Shown in pieces: positions 22,572-32,902 of a stretch of 64,000 bases of DNA. This DNA comes from Chromatiaceae bacterium. Lineage in GTDB: Bacteria > Pseudomonadota > Gammaproteobacteria > Chromatiales > Chromatiaceae. The stretch covers positions 1 to 64,000 of the forward strand of contig JACKMT010000002.1 of NCBI GenBank assembly GCA_024235255.1. The letters run 5' to 3'. How positions within the stretch are numbered: position 1 is the stretch's first letter; each line of letters opens with the position of its first letter. The translations under genes were made by a program, and so were the position numbers. Under the pieces are notes generated by a model that had not been told where the DNA came from, made no database searches, and saw nothing but the letters and a program-made list of their open reading frames with translations.

Positions 22572-25429
22572 GTTTGAGCTGGTCGACGCGGCCGGCCGGA
22601 CGCCTGCTGTTCGGCGCGATCGTCATCGTTACCGCGCTGCTGACCACGCTGACCGGCTTGCTGCAGACACCAAACCGTTTTTTTTACGACCAGATTCTCA
22701 GTCACTCCCGGCAAGCGGTACCGAACGATATCGTCATTATCGCCATAGACCGGTATAGCCTGGACCGGCTCGGACGCTGGCCATGGCGCCGCGCGCGCCA
22801 CGCCGAACTGCTGGAGCGAATTACTCCGACCACAGCCAGGGCAGTAGCGCTGAATATTCTGTTCGCCGAACCCGATGTGGATCACCCGGGCGACGATGCG
22901 CTGCTGGCTGATGCGATCAGGGCAAACGGCCGCACCTTTCTGCCACTGCTGGTGGAGAGCGACGCATCCGGCGCCCGGCTGCGGGAGACACAACCCCTGC
23001 CGTTGTTGAAGGAGGCGGCTGCCGGGCTGGGACATGTCGATGCCGAGTTCGACAGCGACGGTGTGGTGCGATCCGTATTCCTGAAAGCGGGCCTGGGGCG
23101 ACCGGTCTGGCCGGCGCTGGCACTCGCAATGCTGCAGTTCGGGGAGACCTCAGATAACAGTGCGGCACTGCCCGGCGAGCGCTATGCACAAATCGAAGAG
23201 AGCGCAAATTGGGTGAGAGATCACCGGGTATTGATCCCCTTCTCCGGGCCTCCGGGACATATAACCCAGCGCTCTTTCGCCGATGTTCTGGCGGGCAAAG
23301 TGCCCGCCTCCGACTTTGCTGACAAGTTTGTCTTTATCGGCGCCACCGCAACCGGCACCGGCGATACCCTGGCTACGCCGGTATCGCTGCAGGGCCAGCC
23401 CATGAGCGGCGTGGAGTTCAATGCCCAGCTGCTGAACGGACTGCTGCACCAATCGCTTATTGTACCGCTCTCCCGTCATGCCGAACTGGCGCTCAATCTC
23501 TCGTTCGCGTTGCTGGGTGCACTGCTCTTTTCCATGCTCGGCAACCGCCAGCTGGTTCCTGCGCTGCTGCTTTCAGGTCTCTCAATCGCCCTGCTCTGCT
23601 ACCTGCTGCTGACCCGCTTTCACACCTGGTACCCACCTGCCGGCGCGCTGTTCACGCTGTTGCTGGCATTCGGCCTGTTTACCTGGCAGCAGTTCCGCTC
23701 GTTGCTGGGCTCGTTGTTCGACGAGCGCACCGGCAACCGGCTGCTGCTCACCTCGATCGGCGACGCCGTTATCCGAACCGATCATCAGGGCAGAGTATTG
23801 GAGCTGAACGCTCCGGCTCTGCAGCTCTGCGGCTTCTCAACGGAAGAGGTGACGGGTCGCAGGCTGGACGAGATAGTCAGTCTGCGGGAGCGGGACGGAG
23901 GCAAAAACTTTCCCCTGAACAGCCTGTTGTCCGGCCAGTTTCTCCATTCAACCGAGCCGCTCATGCTGACCAGCCTGAAGGGCAGAAATGTCCCGGTGCA
24001 GATCGCAGCAACGCCCGCCCCGGCACAGGATCCGGAGCGCAGCGGCGTGATTGTCGTAATCACCGATATCAGCACCGAGGAGCAACTGTTTGCCACCATT
24101 GCGCACCGGGAGAATCACGACACCCTAACGCGGCTGCCGAACCGTCCTCATGTCCTGTTGAAGCTGGAGCAGGCGCTGCGGCGCGCCGAGCGAAACGGCC
24201 AGCAGCTGATTGTGCTGGACATAGATATCGACCACTTCCAGCAGATCAACCAGACTTTTGGCGAGGCGGTCGGCGATAAAGTGTTGAAAACGCTCGCCGG
24301 CCGCCTGTCGGTGATGGATAGATACGGCAAAACCGTGGGCCGTATCGGCGGCGATGAGTTCGTGGTGATCATGGAGGGCGAGGAGAGCAGCGCCGTACCC
24401 AGGATCAGCAACGCGATAAAGCAGTCGATCGCCGATAAAATTGTGCTTTCCGGACATGAACTCTGCCTTACGGCAACTATCGGCGTCTCGGTTTTTCCGG
24501 ACTGGGGCGGCAGTGCCGAGGTACTGCTGCGCCAGGCCAATAGCGCCCTGCATCAAGCCAAACTGCGCGGCAGCAATCAACTGGAACTGTTCAGCGAGAA
24601 TATGCAGGGCGAATTGGATCGCAGAGCGCAGATCCGGCAGGCGCTCGACGGCGCACTCGATCAGAGCCGCATCGAAACCCACTACCTGCCCCTGGTGCGT
24701 GCAAGCGATCTGGCCGTTATCGGGGTGGAGACGCTGCTGCGCCTGCGCGACAATGCGGGCAACTATCTTGCCGCCGAAGAGTTCGTGCCGCTGGCGGAAG
24801 AGTCCGGCGCACTGGCGGAGATGGGCTACCGGCAGTTCAGCGAAGCCTGTTACCAGCAGCGGCTATGGATGAAATCGGGTCTGCCACCGCTGCGGCTTGC
24901 CTGCAACCTCTCATCCGGTCAGATCAGAGACCCGCAATTGGCAGCCACACTGGAGAGTATTGTACGCAGCACCGGTATCAATCCAGCGCTGGTGGAGTTC
25001 GAAATTACGGAACAATTGGTGATGAGCCATGACCAAGTAGTTATCCCGGTGCTGCAGCAGCTGCGCGCATTCGGCGCCGGCGTTTCGATCGATGACTTCG
25101 GCACCAGCACCAGTTCCATGGGTTATCTGATGAACTTTCCTTTTCAGCGGCTTAAAATCGACCGGCTTTTCGTTCAGGAGATCGGCATCAAACCGGGCTC
25201 CAGCGCCATCACCTCGGCCATCATCAGTATGGCCAACAGCCTGAATATGAAAGTGACCGCGGAGGGCGTTGAGAATTCTGCGCAGTATGAGGTGTTGCGC
25301 CAACAGGGGTGCCACGATTTGCAGGGCTTCTATTTTGGGGAGCCATTTTCGGCGGAGGCGTTCCATCACTATTTTACGGCCAACCGGGGTGTAGCACCGG
25401 TATTGGAGGCGACCGATGTCGATTCCTGA
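22568..25429 (+). CDS. CHASE2-PAS-GGDEF-EAL c-di-GMP enzyme
   Basis: A 953-residue inner-membrane signalling protein. It has an N-terminal membrane helix, then a large CHASE2 sensor (about 35-300) that includes DIVIIAIDRYSLDRLGRWPW. Three membrane helices (about 305-380) and a PAS domain (about 385-510) follow. The GGDEF domain (about 515-680) has an intact RIGGDEF active site. The EAL domain (about 695-940) reads ETL in place of EAL but keeps NLS, EITE, IDDFGT, KIDR, EGVE and QGF. All metal and catalytic residues seem present, so it could make and degrade c-di-GMP. It is translationally coupled to the FecR protein. Confidence 0.93.
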   Translation: MSLSWSTRPAGRLLFGAIVIVTALLTTLTGLLQTPNRFFYDQILSHSRQAVPNDIVIIAIDRYSLDRLGRWPWRRARHAELLERITPTTARAVALNILFAEPDVDHPGDDALLADAIRANGRTFLPLLVESDASGARLRETQPLPLLKEAAAGLGHVDAEFDSDGVVRSVFLKAGLGRPVWPALALAMLQFGETSDNSAALPGERYAQIEESANWVRDHRVLIPFSGPPGHITQRSFADVLAGKVPASDFADKFVFIGATATGTGDTLATPVSLQGQPMSGVEFNAQLLNGLLHQSLIVPLSRHAELALNLSFALLGALLFSMLGNRQLVPALLLSGLSIALLCYLLLTRFHTWYPPAGALFTLLLAFGLFTWQQFRSLLGSLFDERTGNRLLLTSIGDAVIRTDHQGRVLELNAPALQLCGFSTEEVTGRRLDEIVSLRERDGGKNFPLNSLLSGQFLHSTEPLMLTSLKGRNVPVQIAATPAPAQDPERSGVIVVITDISTEEQLFATIAHRENHDTLTRLPNRPHVLLKLEQALRRAERNGQQLIVLDIDIDHFQQINQTFGEAVGDKVLKTLAGRLSVMDRYGKTVGRIGGDEFVVIMEGEESSAVPRISNAIKQSIADKIVLSGHELCLTATIGVSVFPDWGGSAEVLLRQANSALHQAKLRGSNQLELFSENMQGELDRRAQIRQALDGALDQSRIETHYLPLVRASDLAVIGVETLLRLRDNAGNYLAAEEFVPLAEESGALAEMGYRQFSEACYQQRLWMKSGLPPLRLACNLSSGQIRDPQLAATLESIVRSTGINPALVEFEITEQLVMSHDQVVIPVLQQLRAFGAGVSIDDFGTSTSSMGYLMNFPFQRLKIDRLFVQEIGIKPGSSAITSAIISMANSLNMKVTAEGVENSAQYEVLRQQGCHDLQGFYFGEPFSAEAFHHYFTANRGVAPVLEATDVDS

Positions 25430-26639
25430 CAAGCGCATCATCCCGGATACAGTTAATTCCACCTGGCGCAACCCCGAACTGTTGTTGATGCTGATGGCAG
25501 GTGCGATGGCTGCCTCGTTTTCCGTGTGGCAGGCGCTGCTCAACAATTTCGTGGTGGAGCGCGCCGCCTTTACCGGCGCGGAGATCGGTTTGCTGCAGTC
25601 GTTGCGCGAGATTCCCGGTTTCCTCGCTTTTACCGTGGTGTTCGTCCTGCTGTTGGTGCGCGAGCAGGCGCTCGCCATTGCGGCGCTTGCGCTGACCGGA
25701 ATCGGCGTGGCGCTGACCGGCCAGTTCCCGCACGCCTGGGGACTCTATTGCACCACGCTGATCATGTCCGTGGGTTTCCATTACTATGAGACGCTGCAGC
25801 AGTCCCTCACGCTGCAGTGGATCGACAAGGCGCGCGCGCCGATCGCCATGGGGCTGCAGATCTCGGCCCGCTCTATCGCCGCCATCGGCGCATTTATTGT
25901 GGTCTGGCTTGGGATCGAAGTAGTGAAACTGGACTACGCCTGGCTCTATCTGTTCGCGGGCAGCCTCACCGTCGGCACTGCCGCGGCTGCCTGGCTCCTG
26001 TTTCCCGCTTTCCCCCAGAAAACAGTGCAACACAAGACGATCATCCTGCGCAGACGTTATTGGCTCTATTATGCGCTGACCTTCATGGGTGGTGCGCGGC
26101 GGCAGATTTTTGTGGTGTTCGCTGCCTTTATGATGGTGGAAAGATTCGGTTTCGGGGCCGGGGATATCGCGCTGCTGTTTCTGTTGAACCACTTGATCAA
26201 TACCTGGTTGGCGCCGCGCATCGGGCGCCTCATCCGCGACTGGGGGGAGCGCCGTGCGCTGACGCTGGAATATATCGGTCTTGTCGTGATCTTCTCGGCC
26301 TATGCATTTGTCGACATCGCCTGGGTCGCAGCCCTGCTCTACATTGCCGACCACCTGTTTTTTGCCATGGCCATCGGGATCCGCAGCTATTTCCAGAAAA
26401 TTGCCGATCCCGCGGACATCGCCTCTTCTGCCGGGGTAGCGTTCTCCATCAACCATATCGCTGCCGTCATCATACCGGTGCTGTTCGGTGTGCTATGGTT
26501 GACCTCTCCCGCAGCAGTATTTCTAGCCGGCGCCGTGATGGCGCTGATCTCTCTGGCACTGGCGCGCCTGATTCCAGAAGAGCCGCAGCCTGGAATGGAG
26601 ACCACGCTGGCCGCACCACCCCTGTCCGAACATACCTAA
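25416..26639 (+). CDS. Major facilitator superfamily transporter
   Basis: A 407-residue protein with about 12 hydrophobic helices in two halves joined by a cytoplasmic loop near residues 190-205. Arg/Asp charges are typical of MFS loops (GRLIRDWGERRALTLEY). It overlaps the c-di-GMP enzyme gene by 14 bp. The substrate cannot be told from sequence. The overlap with a c-di-GMP gene suggests co-expression only. Confidence 0.85.
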   Translation: MSIPDKRIIPDTVNSTWRNPELLLMLMAGAMAASFSVWQALLNNFVVERAAFTGAEIGLLQSLREIPGFLAFTVVFVLLLVREQALAIAALALTGIGVALTGQFPHAWGLYCTTLIMSVGFHYYETLQQSLTLQWIDKARAPIAMGLQISARSIAAIGAFIVVWLGIEVVKLDYAWLYLFAGSLTVGTAAAAWLLFPAFPQKTVQHKTIILRRRYWLYYALTFMGGARRQIFVVFAAFMMVERFGFGAGDIALLFLLNHLINTWLAPRIGRLIRDWGERRALTLEYIGLVVIFSAYAFVDIAWVAALLYIADHLFFAMAIGIRSYFQKIADPADIASSAGVAFSINHIAAVIIPVLFGVLWLTSPAAVFLAGAVMALISLALARLIPEEPQPGMETTLAAPPLSEHT

Positions 26640-26815
26640 CGCTCGCTTCCCGGCCGGGCATCGACCGGGCGCTCTGTCAGAATTTTCTGATACAGCTGTA
26701 ATTTTTATGGCCTAACAGCCGATACAAACCATGAGTAGAGATGAGATTACCTACCAGCAGTAATCATTTGACAGTTGTTTAGCGCAATATTCCGCAAGCG
26801 TCCAGGTTCGACAGA

Positions 26816-29800
26816 TTGACTAACCAAGCGTCCACCGTTGGCAAAAAATTAACTCTTCTGACTGTCGTCGTGGCAAGCAGCGTTGTGGCGGTGCTCTATA
26901 TGGTTTTTTCGGAATGGAGCTCCTTCCGTGTTGCTCGACAGCCGATCCCAGCCGATGCGCACGACATCCTCACTGAGGTTGCAACGCTGCGTACCGCCAC
27001 ATTGCTGATCTCCGTTACCGCGGTGCTGATAGCGATTGCTCTGGTCACGCTGCTGGTGCGGCGCACCAAACCGCCCCTTGGGCTGGCTGCGCAGTCGAAC
27101 CGCTTCAAAACGACCCTCGATCGGGCCATGGACTCTATCTTCATGTTCGATCCTGAGACGCTGAAATTCTTCTATGTCAACCAAGGCGCCATGCAGCAGG
27201 TGGGATACAGCTTCGATGAGATGATGCAGATGACGCCGCTGCAGATACAACCGGAGTTCGATGCGATAGAGTTCCGTAAAAAAGTGAACCAGCTGATCAC
27301 TCAGGAACAATCATCCCTCACTTTTGAGGCGATTCATCGGCATAAAAACGGCACCATAATCCCGGTTGAAGTATTCCTCCAGTACATCGCCCCGGCAAAC
27401 GAACCGGCCAGCTTTGTCTCCTTCGTGCAGGATATCACCGAGCGCAGGCGGGCTGAAGCGGAGCTGCGCCTGGCCGCCACTACATTCGACAGTAATGAGC
27501 CGATCCTCATCACCGACCGCAGCGGCACCATTATCCGGGTCAACAACGCGTTTACCGGCACCACCGGTTATGCAGCGGACGAAGTGGTCGGGCAGAATCC
27601 ACGTATCTTCCAATCAACCAAGCAGGACCGGCACTTCTACCGCGCCTTATGGCACTCGTTGACCGAGACCGGCCATTGGGAGGGGGAGCTATGGAACCGG
27701 CACAAAAACGGTAACGATTACCCCTTCCGGGTGGGGATCACCGCGGTAAAGGACGCAGCGAGCAGTGTCACCCACTATGTTGCCACTTACCTCGACCTCT
27801 CCGATCTCAAAAAGCAGCAACGGAGCCTGGTGCGTATCGCAGCGGAAGAGCAGGCACTGGCGAAGATTCTCAGTCTCTCGCTGCAACCCCTGGAGATGGC
27901 CGCCTATCTGCAACAGGCGCTGGAGCTGATGATCGGTTCAGTCCCCTGGCTCACCCTGCTGCCGATGGGGGGCATCTTTCTGACTGAAGAAAAAGGCAAC
28001 GGGAATATTCTTCACCTGAGCGCCAGCCACAATCTGGCCCCTGCCCTGCACTCCCTTTGTGCCAAGGTGCCGTACGGACACTGCTTGTGCGGCAGGGCGG
28101 CATCCGAGAAGGCCATTCAGTTCGCCCACTGTATCGACCAGCGTCACGACATCAGATTCGAAGGGATGAAACCCCACGGTCACTACAACATACCGATAAA
28201 GTCGGGCGACAAGGTGCTGGGCGTCATCGTCTTCTACCTGCCGCATGGGCACCTAAATGCCGAGTATGAGATGGATTACCTGGCGCGCATGGCGGACGTC
28301 TTCAGCATGGGTATTTCGATCCGCTACGTCAATGCGGAATTGGTGGATGCCAAGGAGAGGGCGGAACAGGCCTCCAGAGCAAAAAGCGCCTTCCTGGCTA
28401 CCATGAGCCACGAGATCCGTACACCCATGAACGGCGTGCTGGGCATGTCGGAGCTACTGAGCGACACCCCTCTGAATCGCGAGCAACAGGAGTACATCAG
28501 CACCATTCAGGAGTCGGGGAATGCGTTATTAACCATCATCAACGACATCCTCGATTTCTCCAAGGTGGAAGCGGGTAGGATGGAGCTGGAGCCGATCGAC
28601 TTCGATCTGGAGCGGGCAGCACACGATGTCACCCATCTGCTGGCCGGTAAAGCGGCAGAAAAACAGCTCGAATTGATCCTGCACTACGCTAAGGATTGTC
28701 CCTGTTTCGTAGTCGGGGATGCAGGACGCATTCGCCAAATACTGCTCAATTTGGCCGGCAACGCGATCAAGTTTACCGACCACGGTCACGTCCTTATTGA
28801 GGTGAGTTGCAGTGCGGGTTCGGATGGAGCAGTCATGGTACGCCTGGCAGTCAAGGATACCGGAATCGGCATCAGTCCCGAAGTCCAGAAAACGCTGTTT
28901 CGATCCTTCACCCAGGCGGATACATCGACCACGAGAAGATTCGGCGGCACCGGACTCGGTCTGGCCATCAGCAAGCAGTTGGTCGAACTGATGGGGGGAA
29001 GCATCGGCGTCGACAGCACCCAGGGTGAAGGATCCACCTTTTGGGCGGAGATCCCGCTGCAGCCGGCTGAAACACCGGCCCCGCTGCCGCAGGCGGATCT
29101 GCACGGCGTCCGCATATTGGCGGTAGATGATAATCCGGTAAACCGACGGGTGCTGGACGAGCAGCTCAGCGGCTTTGGTATGTGGGTAACCCTGGCTGAG
29201 GAAGCCGGCAGCGCACTGCAACACCTCAAGGAAGCCAGCCGCAACAACCAGCCTATCCAACTCATTGTTACCGACCACTGCATGCCGGAAATGGATGGCG
29301 AGGCGTTTGCCCAGGCGGCCAGGGAGCTGCCGGGCTACGGGAATGTTCCGCTCATCCTGCTGAGTTCGGCCGGACAACGCGGCGATGCCAATCGATTCAA
29401 AGATGCCGGATTCAACAGCTATCTGACCAAGCCCGCGCACACTGCAACACTGCGCAGAACCATTGCCGGGGTGCTCGGCCTGCACCAGCACGGCAACGAC
29501 GATATCCTGGTCACCCGGCATCAGACCGTCGCAGGATCCGCTGCCGCCAGCGTGCCAATCCGCACTTTTACCGGACACATTCTGCTGGCGGAGGACATTC
29601 TTGCCAACCAGAAGGTTGCCCTCTCCATGTTGAAAAAGCTGGGGGTTACGGCGGATGTTGCGGTAAATGGTGAAGAGGCGGTAAAAATGTGGTCCAGCAG
29701 CAGATATGACCTGATCTTCATGGACTGCCAGATGCCGCTGATGGACGGCTATGCAGCGACCAGAAAGATCCGGGAGCTGGAAAAGTCGGGCACCGGCCAT

Positions 29801-30343
29801 ATACCCATCATCGCGCTGACTGCCAATGCCATGGCAGACGAACGAAAAAAAGGGCTGGACATCGGCATGGACGACTACGTCGCCAAGCCGTTTACCGGCG
29901 ACCAGCTGGCCGAAGTGCTGCAAACCTGGCTGAACCCCGACTCAGCCTTGTCCGCAGCAATCACAGCCGCGGCTGCTGTCTCGGTCGCCCGCCCGGACAG
30001 GGCATCGCAAACGCACCCCATTATCGACCCGCAGCAGATCGCGATGTTGCAGGATGCTATGGGTGAGGATTTCGCCGAGTTGATCCCCGCCTATCTGACC
30101 AGTATGGAAGAGATCCTGGCGTCATTCTCCGCGGCGGAGAGAGACGCAAACATGCCGGAGATGCAACGCTTGTCGCACAGCATCAAATCAGCCAGCCGCA
30201 ATGTCGGCGCAAACCTGCTGGCTGATCTTGCGGCGGAGACGGAACAGGAGGCCCAGGAGCGACGGCTGACCGATGCCGCAAGCAGGATCGCGCGCTTCAA
30301 TCGGGAATTCACCCGGGTCAAACAGGCGTTGATCGAAATTTAG
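26816..30343 (+). CDS. Hybrid histidine kinase PAS-PAS-GAF-HK-REC-REC-HPt
   Basis: A 1175-residue multidomain phosphorelay protein. Two membrane helices (about 12-30 and 57-76) enclose a small periplasmic loop. Then come PAS1 (about 95-210), PAS2 (about 218-335) and a GAF-like domain (about 345-505). The kinase core has LATMSHEIRTPMNGV. REC1 has ILAVDDNPVNRR and VTDHCMPEMDG. REC2 has ILLAEDILANQK and FMDCQMPLMDG. A C-terminal HPt carries the acceptor His in RLSHSIKSASRNVG. The start is a TTG; later ATGs would lose the first helix. No partner DNA-binding regulator is adjacent. Confidence 0.92.
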   Translation: MTNQASTVGKKLTLLTVVVASSVVAVLYMVFSEWSSFRVARQPIPADAHDILTEVATLRTATLLISVTAVLIAIALVTLLVRRTKPPLGLAAQSNRFKTTLDRAMDSIFMFDPETLKFFYVNQGAMQQVGYSFDEMMQMTPLQIQPEFDAIEFRKKVNQLITQEQSSLTFEAIHRHKNGTIIPVEVFLQYIAPANEPASFVSFVQDITERRRAEAELRLAATTFDSNEPILITDRSGTIIRVNNAFTGTTGYAADEVVGQNPRIFQSTKQDRHFYRALWHSLTETGHWEGELWNRHKNGNDYPFRVGITAVKDAASSVTHYVATYLDLSDLKKQQRSLVRIAAEEQALAKILSLSLQPLEMAAYLQQALELMIGSVPWLTLLPMGGIFLTEEKGNGNILHLSASHNLAPALHSLCAKVPYGHCLCGRAASEKAIQFAHCIDQRHDIRFEGMKPHGHYNIPIKSGDKVLGVIVFYLPHGHLNAEYEMDYLARMADVFSMGISIRYVNAELVDAKERAEQASRAKSAFLATMSHEIRTPMNGVLGMSELLSDTPLNREQQEYISTIQESGNALLTIINDILDFSKVEAGRMELEPIDFDLERAAHDVTHLLAGKAAEKQLELILHYAKDCPCFVVGDAGRIRQILLNLAGNAIKFTDHGHVLIEVSCSAGSDGAVMVRLAVKDTGIGISPEVQKTLFRSFTQADTSTTRRFGGTGLGLAISKQLVELMGGSIGVDSTQGEGSTFWAEIPLQPAETPAPLPQADLHGVRILAVDDNPVNRRVLDEQLSGFGMWVTLAEEAGSALQHLKEASRNNQPIQLIVTDHCMPEMDGEAFAQAARELPGYGNVPLILLSSAGQRGDANRFKDAGFNSYLTKPAHTATLRRTIAGVLGLHQHGNDDILVTRHQTVAGSAAASVPIRTFTGHILLAEDILANQKVALSMLKKLGVTADVAVNGEEAVKMWSSSRYDLIFMDCQMPLMDGYAATRKIRELEKSGTGHIPIIALTANAMADERKKGLDIGMDDYVAKPFTGDQLAEVLQTWLNPDSALSAAITAAAAVSVARPDRASQTHPIIDPQQIAMLQDAMGEDFAELIPAYLTSMEEILASFSAAERDANMPEMQRLSHSIKSASRNVGANLLADLAAETEQEAQERRLTDAASRIARFNREFTRVKQALIEI

Positions 30344-30427
30344 CCGCTGGTCTATTTCCCGGGGATAAACAGCCCGTTAAACAAAGCTATAATATGGATA
30401 GAGTTCAGTTCGAGGGAGGTCGTACGC

Positions 30428-30784
30428 ATGGTATTGATGAACAATGACGATCCGCTATACCGGCTGCTGCGGGAAGGAGAGGTGGCGCAGTTCAACCAGC
30501 GGCGACGCAATGGTGAGGTCTGCGATCTCAGAGCCTGCGATCTGCGCAGTCTTGATCTGCGTAAACTCGACGCTGCCGGGCTGGATCTGCGCGACTGCTA
30601 TCTGCGTCAGGCCGATCTGCGTGGCGTGGACTTTTCAGCTGCAAATCTGGAGGGATCCAGCATCAACGGTGCAAAGATATCGGGCACCTACTTTCCCGCC
30701 GAACTGAGCGCGGAAGAGATCACGCTCTCGCTGCTGCATGGCACCCGAATGCGCTACCGCGGAAGGCAAGAGCCAACCGGTTAG
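30428..30784 (+). CDS. Pentapeptide repeat protein
   Basis: A 118-residue soluble protein. Residues about 32-90 contain pentapeptide repeats with Leu at the centre (CDLRS-LDLRK, YLRQADLRGVDF, SAANLEGSSINGAKISG). They form a short right-handed beta-helix of two to three coils. GAGGGAGG lies ahead of the ATG; a second ATG three codons on is possible. The function is unknown. Confidence 0.8.
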   Translation: MVLMNNDDPLYRLLREGEVAQFNQRRRNGEVCDLRACDLRSLDLRKLDAAGLDLRDCYLRQADLRGVDFSAANLEGSSINGAKISGTYFPAELSAEEITLSLLHGTRMRYRGRQEPTG

Positions 30785-30815
30785 ACACTCGGCAACTAGC
30801 CGATAAATTGTACTA

Positions 30816-32651
30816 TCAGGGTGCATTTACCGGCGTCCGGGAGACCGACAGGATGCTTGCGGCGACTTGAGTCGAGTACCAGAGCGGCTGCTCGCTGGCC
30901 AGTTGATAGCCGATCTGCAGCGCCTGTTGCGCCAGACTTAGCCGCTGCGGATCTTCGCTCTCCAGACTCATCCCGATCAGCAGCGCCGCAGGAGAGGGCA
31001 AGGGTCCATCACTAATCGCCCGTTCCACAGCAATTCCAGGCAGCATCAGGTTATCTGTAACCTGCCAGCCGGTATCACGAAAAAAGCGGCGCCAAGCCTC
31101 GCTCTCGAGTGTTGCCGCGAGCGCAAGATCTTCTCTGGAGCCGGTCAGTCGCGCCCAATCGCGCAGCCCCGCTGCCACATAAACGTAATCTTCCAGCGAC
31201 GCGCTGCCTAGCTCACCTTCAGGTCCGCGTGCACGCAGCAGGCGTTTGCCGTCCCAAGAACTGGCAACCAGGAAATCCCGCAGCCGCTGTCCAGCCTCGC
31301 GGTAGCGCTCATCTTGTATTACCCCGACGCCATCCGCCAACGCCGACAGCATCAGCCCATTCCAGGCAGCAAGCTGTTTATCGTCCCGGGCGTGTTTGCG
31401 CGAAGCGCGCGCCAGCAGCAGTTTCTGTTTCACCCGCTGCTCCATCTCGTTGATCCGGTCAGGCGGTACACTGTGTTTTTCAGCCAGCTCACCGACACCT
31501 GATCCAATCACCGGCAGCCAACCGCCTGCGGTCGTACTGCTGCCCTCCAGCCGCCAGCGCTCCCGGGCAAACTGCAGCTCATCGCTCTCCAGCGCCTGCT
31601 CCAGCTGGGACTCGGTCCAAAGATAGCCGCCGCCCTCCACATCCTGTGGATCAACCGCCGACAGGCTGGCGATAAAACCACCGTCGGCCTCCTGCAGCTC
31701 GGCCAGGGTAAAATCCAGCGTGTCGCGCGCAACGGCCAGATAGTCCGGACGCCGCAAAGTTTCCGCCGCGTGCAGATAGAGCCGGGCGAGGAGCGCCTGG
31801 GTGTAGAGCATCTTCTCGAAATGGGGTGTCTGCCAGCCGGGATCGACGGTGTAACGAAAAAAACCCCCACCGATATGGTCGCGCAGGCCCTTATCCGCCA
31901 TCCGATCGAGCGTCAATTCGACAAGACTCTTCAGCCTTTCGTCCGGTGCAACTTTGAGCCTGTCCAGCAGCACCGACCACTGGGGGGCCATCGGGAAGCG
32001 GCTCTGACGACCGAAACCACCCTCCATATCGTCACCCACGGCCAGCGCCATGGTGAGCAGCGCGGTATGCAACGCCTTTGCATCGATGGAAGCTGCGGCT
32101 GGTGCCTGACTGCCAGGCGCAGTGGCGAGTGCAGCGGAACGCGCGGTTTCGCTGAGTTCACCGGCGCGCTCCTGCCAGAGTTTCTGCAGTTTGATCAATA
32201 TGCCCATGAATGACTCGGTCGGCGCGTAGGTTAAGCCGACCAGCGGGTATCCTTCGGGGGTCAGGAAAACATTGAGCGGCCAGCCGGCGCTACCATGAGT
32301 ACGTCTGACGAATTCAATGAGATGTGCATCCAGTGCCGGCTGCAGCTCACGGTCCACCTTGACCGGTATGAAGTACTGATTGAGCAGTGCAGCGACCTGC
32401 GGGCTTTTATAACTCTCCCGCTGCATCACATGACACCAGTGGCAGGCGAAGTAACCGCTGGAGATAAACAGCAGTTTATTGCCCGCCCTGGCTGCGGCCA
32501 ACGCCGCTTCACCCCATGGCTGCCAGGCGACCGGATCCTCGCCGTGCAGGGCAAGATAAGGGGAGGGGTGGTTGCGCAGCTGATTGACCAGGCCCGCCAG
32601 AAGCGGCAACGAATAGAACAGGAGTACGGAGAATATCAGTGCTCTGCGCAT
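30816..32651 (-). CDS. DUF255 thioredoxin-like protein (YyaL/SSP411 family)
   Basis: A 611-residue protein with an N-terminal signal or anchor helix (LIFSVLLFYSLPLLAG). An N-terminal thioredoxin-like DUF255 domain follows (about 20-180): NHPSPYLALHGEDPVAWQPW and the redox motif FACHWCHVM near residues 69-77. A large alpha/alpha-toroid domain (about 200-600) of the six-hairpin glycosidase fold follows. The family is common, but its substrate is not established. The signal peptide suggests a periplasmic redox role here. It converges on the pentapeptide gene with a 31-bp gap. Confidence 0.88.
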   Translation of the reverse strand: MRRALIFSVLLFYSLPLLAGLVNQLRNHPSPYLALHGEDPVAWQPWGEAALAAARAGNKLLFISSGYFACHWCHVMQRESYKSPQVAALLNQYFIPVKVDRELQPALDAHLIEFVRRTHGSAGWPLNVFLTPEGYPLVGLTYAPTESFMGILIKLQKLWQERAGELSETARSAALATAPGSQAPAAASIDAKALHTALLTMALAVGDDMEGGFGRQSRFPMAPQWSVLLDRLKVAPDERLKSLVELTLDRMADKGLRDHIGGGFFRYTVDPGWQTPHFEKMLYTQALLARLYLHAAETLRRPDYLAVARDTLDFTLAELQEADGGFIASLSAVDPQDVEGGGYLWTESQLEQALESDELQFARERWRLEGSSTTAGGWLPVIGSGVGELAEKHSVPPDRINEMEQRVKQKLLLARASRKHARDDKQLAAWNGLMLSALADGVGVIQDERYREAGQRLRDFLVASSWDGKRLLRARGPEGELGSASLEDYVYVAAGLRDWARLTGSREDLALAATLESEAWRRFFRDTGWQVTDNLMLPGIAVERAISDGPLPSPAALLIGMSLESEDPQRLSLAQQALQIGYQLASEQPLWYSTQVAASILSVSRTPVNAP

Positions 32652-32902
32652 ATGACGGTCACCTGGTGCCCCCGCACCCCGGGGACTCTCTAAGTGTGAC
32701 CCTACATCGTGCTCAGGGTTGCAGCAAATGAAAACTCAATCGGACTTGCTGCGGCACTCCGAACCCGCCGGAAAAGGGCAGCCGTCAGAGGGCTCGATTA
32801 TTGGTACTGCTACTATCGCGAGCAAGATCCGCCTGTCCAACCAACTTCCAGCTTCTGATATTCTACCTGCCTAGGCCCTCGGCCCTCTCTTTCCTGTCGT
32901 TC

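Noticed and set aside
32728..32874. Plus-strand frame of 48 codons (MKTQSDLLRHSEPAG...) between the DUF255 gene and tatC
   Set aside because: Only a weak AGGG precedes it, there is no recognisable content and its neighbours are on the other strand. It could be a real small protein but cannot be supported.
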